Below are positions 36,786 to 51,357 of a DNA stretch of 64,000 nt, piece by piece. The notes beneath the pieces were generated by a model that searched no databases, was not told the DNA's origin, and worked only from the letters and a program-made list of their open reading frames with translations. The DNA lies in the NCBI RefSeq assembly GCF_001941845.1, contig NZ_CP018870.1:7230001-7294000 (forward strand). Reading direction: 5' to 3'. A program made the translations under genes and the position numbers. Source of the DNA: Streptomyces sp. TN58. GTDB taxonomy: Bacteria; Actinomycetota; Actinomycetes; Streptomycetales; Streptomycetaceae. The stretch's first letter is position 1. Each line of letters begins with the position of its first letter.

Positions 36786-37946
36786 ATGTCGCACAACACG
36801 GGGTGGGCACAACACCCGGGACAGCAGCCGATGCCACAGTGGGGAGGCGGCTGGGTACCGCCGTCTGCGCCGAAACCCGGGGTCATACCCCTCCAGCCGC
36901 TCAGCGTGGGCGAGATACTCGGCGGTGCCTTCTCGGCCGTCCGCAAGAACTGGAAGGCCCTGGTCGGTGTCATCCTCGCCGTGCAGGGCATCGGGATGTT
37001 GCTCGTGGCTCTCGCCGTCGGCATCGCCGTCGTCGCCGCGCTCGACCGGTTCGCCGCCGTCTTCGACCTCCCACCGGGGGAAACCCCCGCCGGCGAGGAC
37101 GTGACGGCCCTGCTCCTGGCCTTCGTACCGGCCGGAGTGCTCCTCGTGGTCACCTTGACGTTCGGCGCGGCGATGTTCAGCGCGCTGGGTCCGGCCGTGG
37201 TCCAGGAGGCCGTCGTCGGCCGCACCGCGACGTTCGGCGCGATGTGGCGTCGCTGCTGGTCCCGGCTCCCGGCGGTGCTCGGCACCGTGCTCCTCACCGC
37301 GCTGCTCGCGGGCGGGCCGATGCTGCTCGTCTACGCGGTCTGCGTGCCGCTGGCCATCATGTCCTCGGACGGATCCGGACCGTCGGCCGCGCTGATCGTG
37401 CTGCTCCTGGGCGTCCTGGTCTGCCTGCCCTTCTCGCTCTGGCTCATGACCCGTCTCGGCCTCGCGCCCGCCGTCGCGGTGTGCGAGGGCCTCGGCGCCG
37501 TCGCGTCCCTGCGGCGTTCCGCGCAGCTGGTCAAGGACGGCTGGTGGCGGGTGTTCGGCATCTCGATGCTGGGCTCCGTCGTGGCGATGGCCGTGGGCTA
37601 CGCCATCCAGATGCCGTTCAGCATGATCGGCATGGCGGCGTTCCTGCCGATCATGCTGGAGGCGGGAGACCCGGCCGGGGACGCGACCGTGGCGATCGCC
37701 GGACTCGGCGTGTACGTGCTCTGCATCCTGCTCGGCGGCCTGGCCAGCGGGATCTTCCAGTTCGGCTTCCCGCCCCTGGTCCTGGGTCTGCTCTACGTCG
37801 ACCTGCGGATCCGCAAGGAGAACCTCGCGGAATCCCTGATCGCGGCGACGGCCCCGGCCGACGTCCGTACACCGGCCGCACCGCAGCCTCCGGCGGACAC
37901 CCAGACCCCGCCGCCCCCGGCGGCCCCGGAGCCCGATCAGCGTTGA
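36786..37946 (+). CDS. polytopic membrane protein of the GPDPase-membrane-domain type
   Basis: A 386-residue protein. The N-terminus is Pro/Gln/Gly-rich (about 1-35); PLQPLSVGEILGGAFSAVRKN then begins the conserved membrane region. About six membrane segments follow (roughly 55-80, 105-130, 160-185, 200-222, 255-285, 305-335). The C-terminus is Pro-rich and cytosolic. This resembles actinobacterial proteins often called glycerophosphoryl diester phosphodiesterase membrane domain, but no phosphodiesterase catalytic domain is present. Function unknown. ATG 36786 has GAGGGGGA upstream. Confidence 0.85.
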   Translation: MSHNTGWAQHPGQQPMPQWGGGWVPPSAPKPGVIPLQPLSVGEILGGAFSAVRKNWKALVGVILAVQGIGMLLVALAVGIAVVAALDRFAAVFDLPPGETPAGEDVTALLLAFVPAGVLLVVTLTFGAAMFSALGPAVVQEAVVGRTATFGAMWRRCWSRLPAVLGTVLLTALLAGGPMLLVYAVCVPLAIMSSDGSGPSAALIVLLLGVLVCLPFSLWLMTRLGLAPAVAVCEGLGAVASLRRSAQLVKDGWWRVFGISMLGSVVAMAVGYAIQMPFSMIGMAAFLPIMLEAGDPAGDATVAIAGLGVYVLCILLGGLASGIFQFGFPPLVLGLLYVDLRIRKENLAESLIAATAPADVRTPAAPQPPADTQTPPPPAAPEPDQR

Positions 37947-37956
37947 GTGCGGCGGG

Positions 37957-38553
37957 CTAAGCCCTGATCGCCGCGGCCGACCCGGCGGCCGACCTGGCGG
38001 CCTGTTCGATCCGCGCGCGGTAGGCCGCACGGGCTTCCTCGTCGACCGGCCGCTCGTGCTCGGCCCGGAGCCCGGTCCGGCCGTCAAGGCCCTCGCGCAG
38101 GATGTCGGCGTGCCCGGCATGCCGGACGGACTCGGTGAGTACGTGGACCATGACGGCGAACAGGTTCGTGTTGGGAGACGGCTCCGGCCACCACGGCACG
38201 TGGCCGGAGGCTTCGAGGGGAAGCTCGGCGATCGTCGCGTCCGAGTGCTCCCACGTGCGCCGGTAGAACGCGATGATCTGGTCGCGGGTCTCGTCCTCGG
38301 CCGCCCACAGATCACTGTCGTCGGAGTCCTGCCACCGGGGCAGCGGTTCCGGGGAAGGGCGGCCGAAGACCTCACCGAAGTACCTGGCCTCGACGGTGGC
38401 CACGTGCTTGACCAGGCCGAGGAGGTTGGTCCCGGACGCCGTCAGCGGCCGGCGGGCGTCGTATTCGGACAGGCCGTCGAGCTTCCAGAGCAGCGCCTCG
38501 CGGTCCCGCCGCAGTCTCCGGTGCAGGTTGTCCTTCGCGAATTCGTCGATCAT
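37957..38553 (-). CDS. DinB/DUF664 family protein
   Basis: A 198-residue four-helix protein of the DinB/YfiT metal-binding superfamily. LLGLVKHVATVEARYFG near residue 50 and ESVRHAGHADILRE near 150 supply the His residues usually bound to metal. Members act as thiol-dependent transferases for bacillithiol or mycothiol, or are uncharacterised. ATG 38553 was preferred to the upstream GTG that adds six residues. Its stop converges on the preceding membrane-protein gene with ten bases between. Confidence 0.88.
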   Translation of the reverse strand: MIDEFAKDNLHRRLRRDREALLWKLDGLSEYDARRPLTASGTNLLGLVKHVATVEARYFGEVFGRPSPEPLPRWQDSDDSDLWAAEDETRDQIIAFYRRTWEHSDATIAELPLEASGHVPWWPEPSPNTNLFAVMVHVLTESVRHAGHADILREGLDGRTGLRAEHERPVDEEARAAYRARIEQAARSAAGSAAAIRA

Positions 38554-38961
38554 GCGGCATGAGCCTGCCACGGGCTGCCCGCGGTCTCAAGATCACGCCC
38601 CCTTCCGCCGACCCGGGGGGCGGCGTGGCGGGGCGCGGTAGCGATGTCAAAGCTCGAACATGCGACGGCTCTCTGTTCCACCATGCGGTTACTTCTTGAA
38701 GTGCTCCGGGCGATCAGTCCTGGCGGCCGGGGCGGCGACGTCCCCGGGTGGTGCGGTCAGCTCGCTCCGCTCAGTCCCGGCAAAATTTTTTTGTCACCAC
38801 TTTTCACAAGGATTGAAGAAACCCCGAGTTCAGGGCCACGGCGCACATGTGACACCCCGTCCAGCCTTCGGTTCATGAATGCTCAAAGCCTTGACGACCT
38901 TCGCGGCGGGCAGTTCACTCACGCTCCGATCCCCCGGATCCACGACGTCAGGAGCACCCCC
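38554..38961. promoter_or_regulatory. 408-bp leader region of the CBM32/beta-helix gene
   Basis: It contains an unusually A/T-rich tract (about 38779-38822) with runs of A and seven T. TTGACG (38891-38896) and TTCACT (38914-38919) are 17 bases apart, 43 bases before the start; this is a possible promoter with a weak -10. TTCATGAA at about 38872-38879 is a short palindrome. No gene was seen. Confidence 0.4.
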
Positions 38962-41115
<2,154 letters not shown>

Positions 41116-41135
41116 CCTCCCTGATCCCGTGACGA

Positions 41136-41171
41136 TGCGCTGCGGGGCGGCCGGAACCGCCCCGCAGCGCA
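41136..41171. terminator. bidirectional terminator between CBM32 and GH1 genes
   Basis: A perfect 15-bp stem (41136-41150 with 41157-41171) with loop CCGGAA, between convergent genes. Confidence 0.8.
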
Positions 41172-41200
41172 CCGCTCGCAGCGCACCGCCGCAGCCGCGG

Positions 41201-42586
<1,386 letters not shown>

Positions 42587-42658
42587 ATGAGGGCTCCTGC
42601 CGTGAGTCCGGCCCCCAGATACGAGCGCTCCTGAGGGCCGACCGGGCTGATCCAGGCC

Positions 42659-42679
42659 TTAATTCAGATCGTGAGTTAA
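42659..42679. promoter_or_regulatory. 21-bp palindromic operator candidate between GH1 and ROK genes
   Basis: TTAATTCA (42659-42666) and TGAGTTAA (42672-42679) form an inverted repeat with one mismatch around a 5-base centre. It lies 73 bases before the GH1 start and 85 before the ROK start, and is A/T-rich in a G/C-rich context. ROK repressors bind palindromes of this size. Confidence 0.6.
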
Positions 42680-42763
42680 GCGGCGGGCAAGGGTCGCGTC
42701 AAGTGGCCGGGCAGGGGTATGTTGCGAGCGGTGTCACGGGGACGTGACGGCGGAAGGGGCCAG

Positions 42764-44068
42764 ATGTCCACAGGGCGAAGCGGACGCACGGTACGGGACC
42801 TGCGGCGCGGCAACCGCAGTGCCGTGCTCCAGCAGCTGTACTTCGGGGGCCCGATGAGCCGCCAGGAACTCGGGCCGGTGACCGGCCTCAGCTCAGGCTC
42901 CGTCAGCAACGTCGTCGGCGAACTCGTCGCCGACGGGCTGCTGGAGGAGGCCGGCGTCGTCGACTCGGACGGCGGCCGGCCGCGCACCCTGCTGCGCGTC
43001 CGGCCCGGCAGCGCGTACATGATCGGCGTCGACGTCGGCGAGACCCGGGTCCGCGTCGAGCTGTTCGACCTCGCACTGACCGAACTCGCCCGAACCGAGA
43101 TGCCGTTGCTGCCCCGCGGCTGCTACGACGTCGGCCCGATCGTGGAGCAGGTCACGGCGGGCATCGCCACCGTCCTGGCCGAAGCGGGCATCGGCGCGGA
43201 CCGGCTGCTCGGCGTCGGGGTCGGCGTGCCCGGCATCGTGGACCGGGACGCCACGGGCGCAACCGTGGTCCACGGCCAGACCATCGGCTGGGACGCGGTC
43301 CCGCTGGAGCGGCTGCTGCGGGCCACCGGGACGCTGCCCGAGGAGGTCCCGTACCTCATCGACAACGGCGCGCGCACCCTCGGCCAGGCGGAGATGTGGT
43401 TCGGCGCCGGCCGGGGGGCCAGCGACGCCGTCGTCGTGCTCCTCGGCTCGGGAGTCGGCGCGAGCATGATCACGGACGGTTCACCGGCCGGCGGGACCAC
43501 CGGGGGCACCCCGCTCGAAGGGGGCCACCTGACCGTCTCGGTGCGCGGCAGGCGCTGCCGGTGCGGCGCGCTGGGCTGTCTGGAGGCCTACACGGGCGCG
43601 GAGGCACTGCTGGCCCGGTGGGCGGAACGCGGCGGCGGCCCCGCACGGTCCGGGACGGCGGACGAGGAAGAAGCCCTCGCGGAACTGCTCGCGGCGGCGC
43701 GCGCGGCGGATCCGGTGGCCGTGGAGATCCTGGAGGAGGCGGCGGAGTACCTGGGCGCCGGCCTGTCGGACCTGGTCAACCTGTTCCGGCCGGAGCGGAT
43801 CCTGATCGGCGGCTGGGCGGGCCTCCTGCTCGGCCCGTACCTCCTGCCGTCGGTGCGGGAGCACACGACCCGCTACTCCCTGAGCCACCCGGCCGGACGG
43901 GTCGCGGTCGGCCTCGGCTCGCTGGGACCGGACGCGGTCACCGTCGGCGCGGCCACGCTCCCGCTGTCGGCGTTCTTCGCCACCGGCGGCCGCCGTGCCG
44001 TGCCGCGGCCGGCCGTGGAGCCCCCGGCCTGGCGCCTGTCGCTCGCCACCCGGGCGGGCGGAGCCTGA
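42764..44068 (+). CDS. ROK-family transcriptional regulator
   Basis: A 434-residue repressor of the ROK (NagC/XylR) family. The N-terminal winged helix (about 10-75) has GPMSRQELGPVTGLSSGSVS. The ROK sugar-kinase-like domain (about 95-400) keeps VGVGVPGIVDRD and the zinc motif CRCGALGCLEAY. Regulators of this type are released by a sugar. ATG 42764 follows GGAAGGGG. Divergence from the GH1 gene suggests control of beta-glucoside use and of itself. Confidence 0.93.
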   Translation: MSTGRSGRTVRDLRRGNRSAVLQQLYFGGPMSRQELGPVTGLSSGSVSNVVGELVADGLLEEAGVVDSDGGRPRTLLRVRPGSAYMIGVDVGETRVRVELFDLALTELARTEMPLLPRGCYDVGPIVEQVTAGIATVLAEAGIGADRLLGVGVGVPGIVDRDATGATVVHGQTIGWDAVPLERLLRATGTLPEEVPYLIDNGARTLGQAEMWFGAGRGASDAVVVLLGSGVGASMITDGSPAGGTTGGTPLEGGHLTVSVRGRRCRCGALGCLEAYTGAEALLARWAERGGGPARSGTADEEEALAELLAAARAADPVAVEILEEAAEYLGAGLSDLVNLFRPERILIGGWAGLLLGPYLLPSVREHTTRYSLSHPAGRVAVGLGSLGPDAVTVGAATLPLSAFFATGGRRAVPRPAVEPPAWRLSLATRAGGA

Positions 44069-44070
44069 CG

Positions 44071-44100
44071 GCGTGCCCGGGACCCGGCTCCCGGGCACGC
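44071..44100 (+). terminator. hairpin terminator after the ROK gene
   Basis: A perfect 11-bp stem (44071-44081 with 44090-44100), 8-base loop, directly after the stop codon. Confidence 0.7.
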
Positions 44101-44162
44101 CGGGTCCGCCCGGTGGGGGTGCGCCACGCGCACGCACGGCCGATCGAGAGGACAATTGCCCC

Positions 44163-45005
44163 ATGGCTGACACAGGGACGTCACCGGACGGTGCCGGCTC
44201 CCCGGGCGAGGGGCGCTACGGCGAACGGGTCTTCCGGCCGGACCAGGGAGGCGAGGGCGACCGGATCGACCTCGGCGCCCTCACGTACGACGACACGACC
44301 ATGGCCCGGCTCCGCACGCTCGGAGCCGGTCCCGGCTGGACCTGCCTGGACGTGGGAGCGGGAACCGGCACGGTGGCCCGCCGCCTGCTGGAGGAAGCGG
44401 GCGTCGCCGAAGTCCTCGCCGTGGACCGCGACGTCCGCTTCCTCGGCGCGCACCCCGTGACCGGCCTGACCGTGCTCCAGGCGGACGTCACCGCCGACGA
44501 CTTCGCCCCGGGCGTCTTCCGGCTGGTCCACGCCCGGTTCGTACTCATGCACCTGCCCTCGCCGCGGCACATGGTCACCCGGCTGAGCCGGCTCCTCGCC
44601 CCCGGCGGCGTGCTCGTCGTCAGCGACGCGGTCGACCTGACCACCGCCTCCGCCCCCGACACGCCGTACACCCGCGCCATGCGGGCCATGTGGCAGGGGC
44701 TGCGCGACAGCATCGGCACGGACGTGTCCCAAGTGCCCCGGCACCCCGAGCTGTTGCGGGAGGCCGGCCTGGAATCCGTGGCGGCCGAGATCCACGTACC
44801 GCCCCTCCAGCCGGGCAGCCCGATCAGCCGGTTCTGGGCCGACACCTGGGAGCGGGCCCGCGGAGCCATGGTGGGCACCGGCCTCATCGACGACGGGCAG
44901 CTCGACGAGGCCTTGCGCCACCTCGGTTCCCCCGAATGCGTGGGACTGTCACCCGGCATGCTCACGGCCTGGGGCCGCAAGCCCGCGCCCGAAGGCGTGC
45001 TCTGA
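44163..45005 (+). CDS. class I SAM-dependent methyltransferase
   Basis: A 280-residue methyltransferase. Motif I is CLDVGAGTGTVARRL (about 60), with AVDRDVRFL as motif II, VHARFVLMHLP as motif IV and LLAPGGVLVVSD as the strand after. The acceptor is unknown; the sequence resembles small-molecule methylases of the UbiE type. GACAAT lies six bases before ATG 44163, suggesting a leaderless transcript. It stands alone. Confidence 0.9.
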   Translation: MADTGTSPDGAGSPGEGRYGERVFRPDQGGEGDRIDLGALTYDDTTMARLRTLGAGPGWTCLDVGAGTGTVARRLLEEAGVAEVLAVDRDVRFLGAHPVTGLTVLQADVTADDFAPGVFRLVHARFVLMHLPSPRHMVTRLSRLLAPGGVLVVSDAVDLTTASAPDTPYTRAMRAMWQGLRDSIGTDVSQVPRHPELLREAGLESVAAEIHVPPLQPGSPISRFWADTWERARGAMVGTGLIDDGQLDEALRHLGSPECVGLSPGMLTAWGRKPAPEGVL

Positions 45006-45143
45006 CCGACGGCTGCCCGGCCGTGGGCGGGCCCCCTGGGCTCGGCGCCGATCGGCGCCGATCAGGCTGTCCGGGGCCCTCAGACGGCGTCCGCGCGAGG
45101 AGATCCACTCCAATCGGGCATCGGACGCCCGCGGGAGAACCCA

Positions 45144-45172
45144 TCGACGCGGCGGGCCGGGCAGCCTATGAT
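45144..45172 (+). promoter_or_regulatory. possible promoter of the Ig-like secreted protein
   Basis: TCGACG and TATGAT are 17 bases apart, about 105 bases before the TTG start. In the same gap (45006-45277) two copies of TCGGCGCCGA lie side by side near 45048-45067. Confidence 0.35.
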
Positions 45173-45277
45173 GCCGACGCCATATCGCACCTCGAACACA
45201 CGTATCCGGCACGGGCGTTGACGTAGTCGGGGACTCCTGTCGCAACCGCCCGTACCACGACCAGTTCGGAGGTCCTG

Positions 45278-45688
45278 TTGAGCACGCACTTACCCACCCA
45301 GCGCAGACTCGCGGCCCTGGCCATCGGCCTGGCGGCCCTCTTGGCCGCTCCCGCCGGCCAGGCCGTCGCCGCACCGCAGGCCGCCACCGGTGTCGTCCGG
45401 GACGCCGCGGCCGCCCCCGTCGTGGCCAGCCCGGGCAACCAGGTGAACCTCCAGTGGGACGCGGTCCGCCTGCAGATGAAAGCCACCGGTGGCGTCGCGC
45501 CGTACACCTGGTCGGCCTCCAACCTGCACCTCGGCACGACGATCAACGCTTCGACCGGTCTGATCTCGGGTGTCGTACGCGGCAGCGGAACCCGCACGGT
45601 CACCGTCACCGTCCGGGACGCCGCAGGCGCCCCGGCCTCGACCACCTTCACCTGGCGCGTCATTCGCGACGCCTGCCCCCGCTGCTGA
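45278..45688 (+). CDS. small secreted protein with a putative Ig (He_PIG-like) domain
   Basis: A 136-residue exported protein. The signal peptide is about 1-32 (LAALAIGLAALLAAPAGQAVA). The mature domain (about 60-130) reads GGVAPYTWSASNLHLGTTIN, then STGLISGVVRGSGT and VTVTVRDAAG, the pattern of the putative Ig domain of bacterial surface proteins. It ends in CPRC, a possible disulfide. The start is TTG 45278, chosen because GGAGG lies five bases upstream. Function unknown; probably a binding module. Confidence 0.85.
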   Translation: MSTHLPTQRRLAALAIGLAALLAAPAGQAVAAPQAATGVVRDAAAAPVVASPGNQVNLQWDAVRLQMKATGGVAPYTWSASNLHLGTTINASTGLISGVVRGSGTRTVTVTVRDAAGAPASTTFTWRVIRDACPRC

Positions 45689-45756
45689 CCCCCAGGCCGG
45701 CCCGGCCCGCCGCCGCCCCGTCCCCGCACCGCCCGATCCTCGGGCAGGATACGCAC

Positions 45757-46377
45757 GTGCAGAGGACGACTGAGCTGGTGGAGAGGGCGGCCGGGCTGGC
45801 CCGCCGCGGCGGTCGGCGGATCCTCGGCGTGGCCGGACCGCCCGGATCCGGGAAGTCGACCCTCGCCGCCCGGGTGGCCGAAGCACTCGGCCCGCGAACG
45901 GCCGCGGTGGTCCCGATGGACGGATTCCACCTCGCCCAGGCCGAGTTGCACCGCCTGGGGCGCGCCGACCGCAAGGGCGCCCCGGACACCTTCGACGCGG
46001 CCGGCTACGTGGCGCTCCTGCTCCGCCTGCGCGCGTCCGACGGCGCCACGGTCTACGCGCCCGCCTTCGACCGCTCCCTGGAGGAGCCGATCGCGGGCAG
46101 CATCCCCGTGCCCCCGGACGTGCCGCTGGTGATCACCGAGGGGAACTACCTGCTGCACGACGCGGGGGAGTGGGCCGCGGTGCGGCCTCTGCTCGACGAG
46201 AGCTGGTACTGCGCCCCGGACGAGGACACGCGGATCCGCCGCCTGATCGAACGGCATGTGCGGCACGGGAAGGGGCCGGCCGACGCCCGCGCGTGGGTGG
46301 GCCGTTCGGACGAGGCGAACGCCCGCCTCGTCGCCCGTTGCCGTCACCGTGCCGACCTCGTCGTCGACACCGGCTGA
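45757..46377 (+). CDS. P-loop nucleoside/sugar kinase family protein
   Basis: A 206-residue kinase of the uridine kinase/phosphoribulokinase superfamily. The Walker A motif is GVAGPPGSGKST and the next strand is VPMDGFHLAQAEL, a pattern shared with pantothenate and uridine kinases. Then FDAAGYVALLLRLR, YAPAFDRSLEEP and ITEGNYLLHD follow. The substrate is not known; similar proteins are annotated as nucleoside/nucleotide or fructose kinases. GTG 45757 lies six bases after CAGGAT, so it may be leaderless. Confidence 0.9.
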   Translation: MQRTTELVERAAGLARRGGRRILGVAGPPGSGKSTLAARVAEALGPRTAAVVPMDGFHLAQAELHRLGRADRKGAPDTFDAAGYVALLLRLRASDGATVYAPAFDRSLEEPIAGSIPVPPDVPLVITEGNYLLHDAGEWAAVRPLLDESWYCAPDEDTRIRRLIERHVRHGKGPADARAWVGRSDEANARLVARCRHRADLVVDTG

Positions 46378-46503
46378 CGCCCGCCCGCGTGCTTCCGCGG
46401 ACCGGGCGTGGCGGAATGAGGTTGTCCGAATCCGCTGTTAGGGTGACGTGTGCTCGTCAAGGCGAGCGCATTTCGGTTCCTGACATTCCAACGGGGTACA
46501 AAC

Positions 46504-47058
46504 GTGAAGTTTCGTCATGTCCGTGCAATAGCCGTCTTCGGCATCGCCGTCGTCGCTCTGACGGGTGCCCGCGGCTCCCACGGCGCCAGCTGTGGCGGAG
46601 GCAGCAGCTCCAGCTCCAGCAGCTCCGGCGGCAGCAGCAGCGGCAGCACCTCCAGCGGCAGCGACAGCAGCAGCGGCAGTACGACCAGTGGCAGCGACAG
46701 CACCAGCGGTACGAGCAGCAGCTCCGGCGGCACCACCACGACCGGCGGTACCAGCCGGGACAAGGCCCAGCGCGACATCAAGATCGACAGCTGCAAGCTG
46801 GACAGCGCCGGCAAGAACCTGGTCGCCCGGCTGACCGTCACCAACAGCGGCTCGCTGGACCAGACCTACAGCATCACCATGAAGTTCAACCCGGGCCCCG
46901 GGTCCAGCGCGGTCGCCGCCCAGGCCCGGGTCACCGGACTCAAGGTCAAGGCCGGCGCCTCCCAGCAGACCGAGGCCACCACGCCGTACACCGGCAAGGG
47001 CGACGGCAGCGAGTACAAGGAGTGCGTGGTCTCCAGCGCCTCCAAGAGCTCCCTCTGA
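46504..47058 (+). CDS. exported protein with Ser/Gly/Thr-rich linker
   Basis: A 184-residue protein. A basic start and hydrophobic AIAVFGIAVVALTG form the export signal. A Cys in HGASCGGGSS follows and could anchor lipid, but lacks a normal lipobox. Residues about 32-90 are almost only Ser, Gly, Thr and Asp. The C-terminal half (about 95-184) is a beta-rich domain with two Cys: IDSCKLDSAGKNLVARLTV and KECVVSS. This resembles FxLYD-type extracellular domains. GTG 46504 was preferred to the longer form from 46450 because the latter adds an unrelated stretch before the signal. Confidence 0.78.
   Translation: MKFRHVRAIAVFGIAVVALTGARGSHGASCGGGSSSSSSSSGGSSSGSTSSGSDSSSGSTTSGSDSTSGTSSSSGGTTTTGGTSRDKAQRDIKIDSCKLDSAGKNLVARLTVTNSGSLDQTYSITMKFNPGPGSSAVAAQARVTGLKVKAGASQQTEATTPYTGKGDGSEYKECVVSSASKSSL
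46600..46745 (+). repeat. low-complexity AGC-rich coding repeat
   Basis: Tandem AGC, GGC and ACC triplets encode the Ser/Gly/Thr linker of the exported protein. Length is likely to vary between strains. Confidence 0.8.
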
Positions 47059-47067
47059 CACACCGCT

Positions 47068-47108
47068 GACGTCCCGGCCGGCCGCCCCGCGCAGCCGGCC
47101 GGGACGTC
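47068..47108. terminator. bidirectional terminator between the linker protein and katG copy 2
   Basis: A perfect 15-bp stem (47068-47082 with 47094-47108) with an 11-base loop, between convergent genes. Confidence 0.8.
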
Positions 47109-47112
47109 CGCG

Positions 47113-49612
<2,500 letters not shown>

Positions 49613-50041
49613 ATGAGTGACCTGCTGGAGCGGCTGCGGGGACGCGGCTGGCGCATGACGTCCCAGCGGCGTGTCGTGGCGGAGGTCCTCGACGGAGAGC
49701 ACGTGCACCTCACCGCTGACGAGGTGCACGCACGCGCGGCTCTGCGGCTGCCCGAGATCTCCCGCGCCAGTGTCTACAACACCCTGGGCGAGCTGGTCAC
49801 CCTCGGCGAGGTCGCGGAACTCTCCGCACACGGGCGTGCCAAACGGTACGACCCCAACGCCCACCGGCCGCACCAGCACCTGGTGTGCTCCGGCTGCGGC
49901 CTCATCCGGGACGTCCACCCGGGCGGCGACCCCCTGGCCGGCCTGCCTGCGCAGGAGCGCTTCGGCTTCACGGTGTCCGACGTCGAGATCGTCTACCGCG
50001 GGCTGTGCCCCTCCTGCGCGGCCGCTCCGCCCCACGCCTGA
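49613..50041 (+). CDS. Fur-family transcriptional regulator (copy 2), divergent from katG2
   Basis: A 142-residue Fur protein, identical to copy 1 (5536) at 117 of 136 aligned positions by eye, with a six-residue C-terminal extension (AAPPHA). The helix-turn-helix segment ISRASVYNTLGEL differs at two positions. The metal string AHRPHQHLVCSGCG has His to Arg at one position, and the last CxxC is CPSC. The first 47 bases around and after the ATG match copy 1 almost completely. It probably represses katG2; cross-talk with copy 1 is possible because the recognition helices are nearly the same. Confidence 0.93.
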   Translation: MSDLLERLRGRGWRMTSQRRVVAEVLDGEHVHLTADEVHARAALRLPEISRASVYNTLGELVTLGEVAELSAHGRAKRYDPNAHRPHQHLVCSGCGLIRDVHPGGDPLAGLPAQERFGFTVSDVEIVYRGLCPSCAAAPPHA

Positions 50042-50057
50042 GAGCGCAGGCCCCGGC

Positions 50058-50279
50058 CTACCACTCCGGGTGGACGTCACGGCTGTCGTAGCGGTCGCCC
50101 GCGGGGGTGATCCACGGCCGGAAGCGGCCGGGCCCCGTGCTGTCGTGGGCGTAGCCGACCGGCTCCCGGGTGTCGTCGGTCACGATCACGGCTCCGGCCC
50201 GCTGGGCGCTGCGCAGGGCATGCGTCCAGTGGCGGCCGCGGTGGCCGGTGCGGTAGTCGGGGATCTTGCACTGGGACAT
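50058..50279 (-). CDS. small hypothetical protein
   Basis: A 73-residue basic protein ([20 protein letters not shown] at the start, ending SRDVHPEW) with no recognised family, signal or membrane segment. It is rich in His, Arg and Asp. ATG 50279 has only a weak ribosome site. A SigB-type -10 (GGGTAT, 50332-50327 on the minus strand) lies 48 bases upstream, without a good matching -35. It sits between fur2 and the crotonase gene. Confidence 0.5.
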   Translation of the reverse strand: MSQCKIPDYRTGHRGRHWTHALRSAQRAGAVIVTDDTREPVGYAHDSTGPGRFRPWITPAGDRYDSRDVHPEW

Positions 50280-50479
50280 CTCAGGTCTCGCCGTCTGCGT
50301 CGCTTCATCGGATCCGGACCGGGCGTATACCCCGTTCGGCCTGCTCCGAACATGCGTCCGCGGACAGCCGTCGGTCCCGTCCATCCGGGCCCTCTCGTGC
50401 CGGCCGCGTGATTGCCCCAGAGTGGTCGATCGCACCTCCTCCGCATCCGCCGGCACCACTCGACCCATGGAGCTCCGCC

Positions 50480-51304
50480 GTGGCCACGACCTCCGAACCG
50501 CCCGGGACGACATCCGCCGCCGCGTCCGCAGAACCGGGCGCCGTCCGCGTCGAACGGGACGGCCCCGTCACCACGGTGATCCTCCACCGCCCGGAAGTCC
50601 GCAACGCGGTCGACGGCCCGACCGCGGCCCGGCTCGCCGACGCCTTCCGCGCCTTCGAGGCGGACGAGGACGCCGCCGTCGCCGTCCTGTGGGGCGAGGG
50701 CGGTACGTTCTGCGCCGGCGCGGACCTCAAGACCGTCGGGACCGACCGCGGCAACCGGGTGCGGGCCGACGGAGACGGCCCCATGGGACCCACCCGGATG
50801 GAACTGGGCAAACCGGTGATCGCCGCGATCAGCGGGCACGCGGTGGCGGGCGGGCTCGAACTGGCCCTGTGGTGCGACCTGAGGGTTGCCGAGGAGGACG
50901 CGACCCTCGGCGTGTTCTGCCGCCGCTGGGGCGTGCCCCTGATCGACGGCGGTACGGTGCGGCTGCCCCGCCTGATCGGCGAGAGCCGCGCCATGGACCT
51001 CATCCTCACCGGCCGCCCCGTGACCGCCGCCGAGGCCCACGGGATGGGGCTCGTCAACCGCCTCGTCCCGCCGGGAGAAGCCCGGCGCACGGCGCAACGC
51101 CTCGCCCGCGAGATCGCCCGGTTCCCGCAGACGTGCCTGCGCCACGACCGGCTCTCCGTACGGGAACAGCACGGCCTGGGGGAGCGGGAGGCCCTGGCGG
51201 CCGAACACCGGCACGGCCTCGCCGCGCTCACCTCCGGCGAGACGCAGGCCGGCGCCGACCGCTTCGCCGCGGGAGCCGGCCGCCACGGCTCCTTCGCCGG
51301 CTGA
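50480..51304 (+). CDS. enoyl-CoA hydratase/isomerase (crotonase) family protein
   Basis: A 274-residue crotonase-fold enzyme. The oxyanion-hole segments are [10 protein letters not shown] and [31 protein letters not shown] is the conserved active-site helix. One Glu aligns with the first catalytic Glu of enoyl-CoA hydratase. The second appears to be replaced, since the [13 protein letters not shown] segment has none there, so the reaction may be isomerase- or hydrolase-like rather than hydration. GTG 50480 has GGAG seven bases upstream. No other fatty-acid genes are adjacent. Confidence 0.9.
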   Translation: MATTSEPPGTTSAAASAEPGAVRVERDGPVTTVILHRPEVRNAVDGPTAARLADAFRAFEADEDAAVAVLWGEGGTFCAGADLKTVGTDRGNRVRADGDGPMGPTRMELGKPVIAAISGHAVAGGLELALWCDLRVAEEDATLGVFCRRWGVPLIDGGTVRLPRLIGESRAMDLILTGRPVTAAEAHGMGLVNRLVPPGEARRTAQRLAREIARFPQTCLRHDRLSVREQHGLGEREALAAEHRHGLAALTSGETQAGADRFAAGAGRHGSFAG

Positions 51305-51357
51305 GGCCGCCCGCCTGCCCGCTCCTTGTGCCGCCTCACCGGGGGCATCATGGCGGT

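Noticed and set aside
46600..46745. Short triplet repeats as a CRISPR-like array
   Set aside because: They are in-frame Ser/Gly/Thr codons inside an exported protein, with no spacers or direct-repeat structure.
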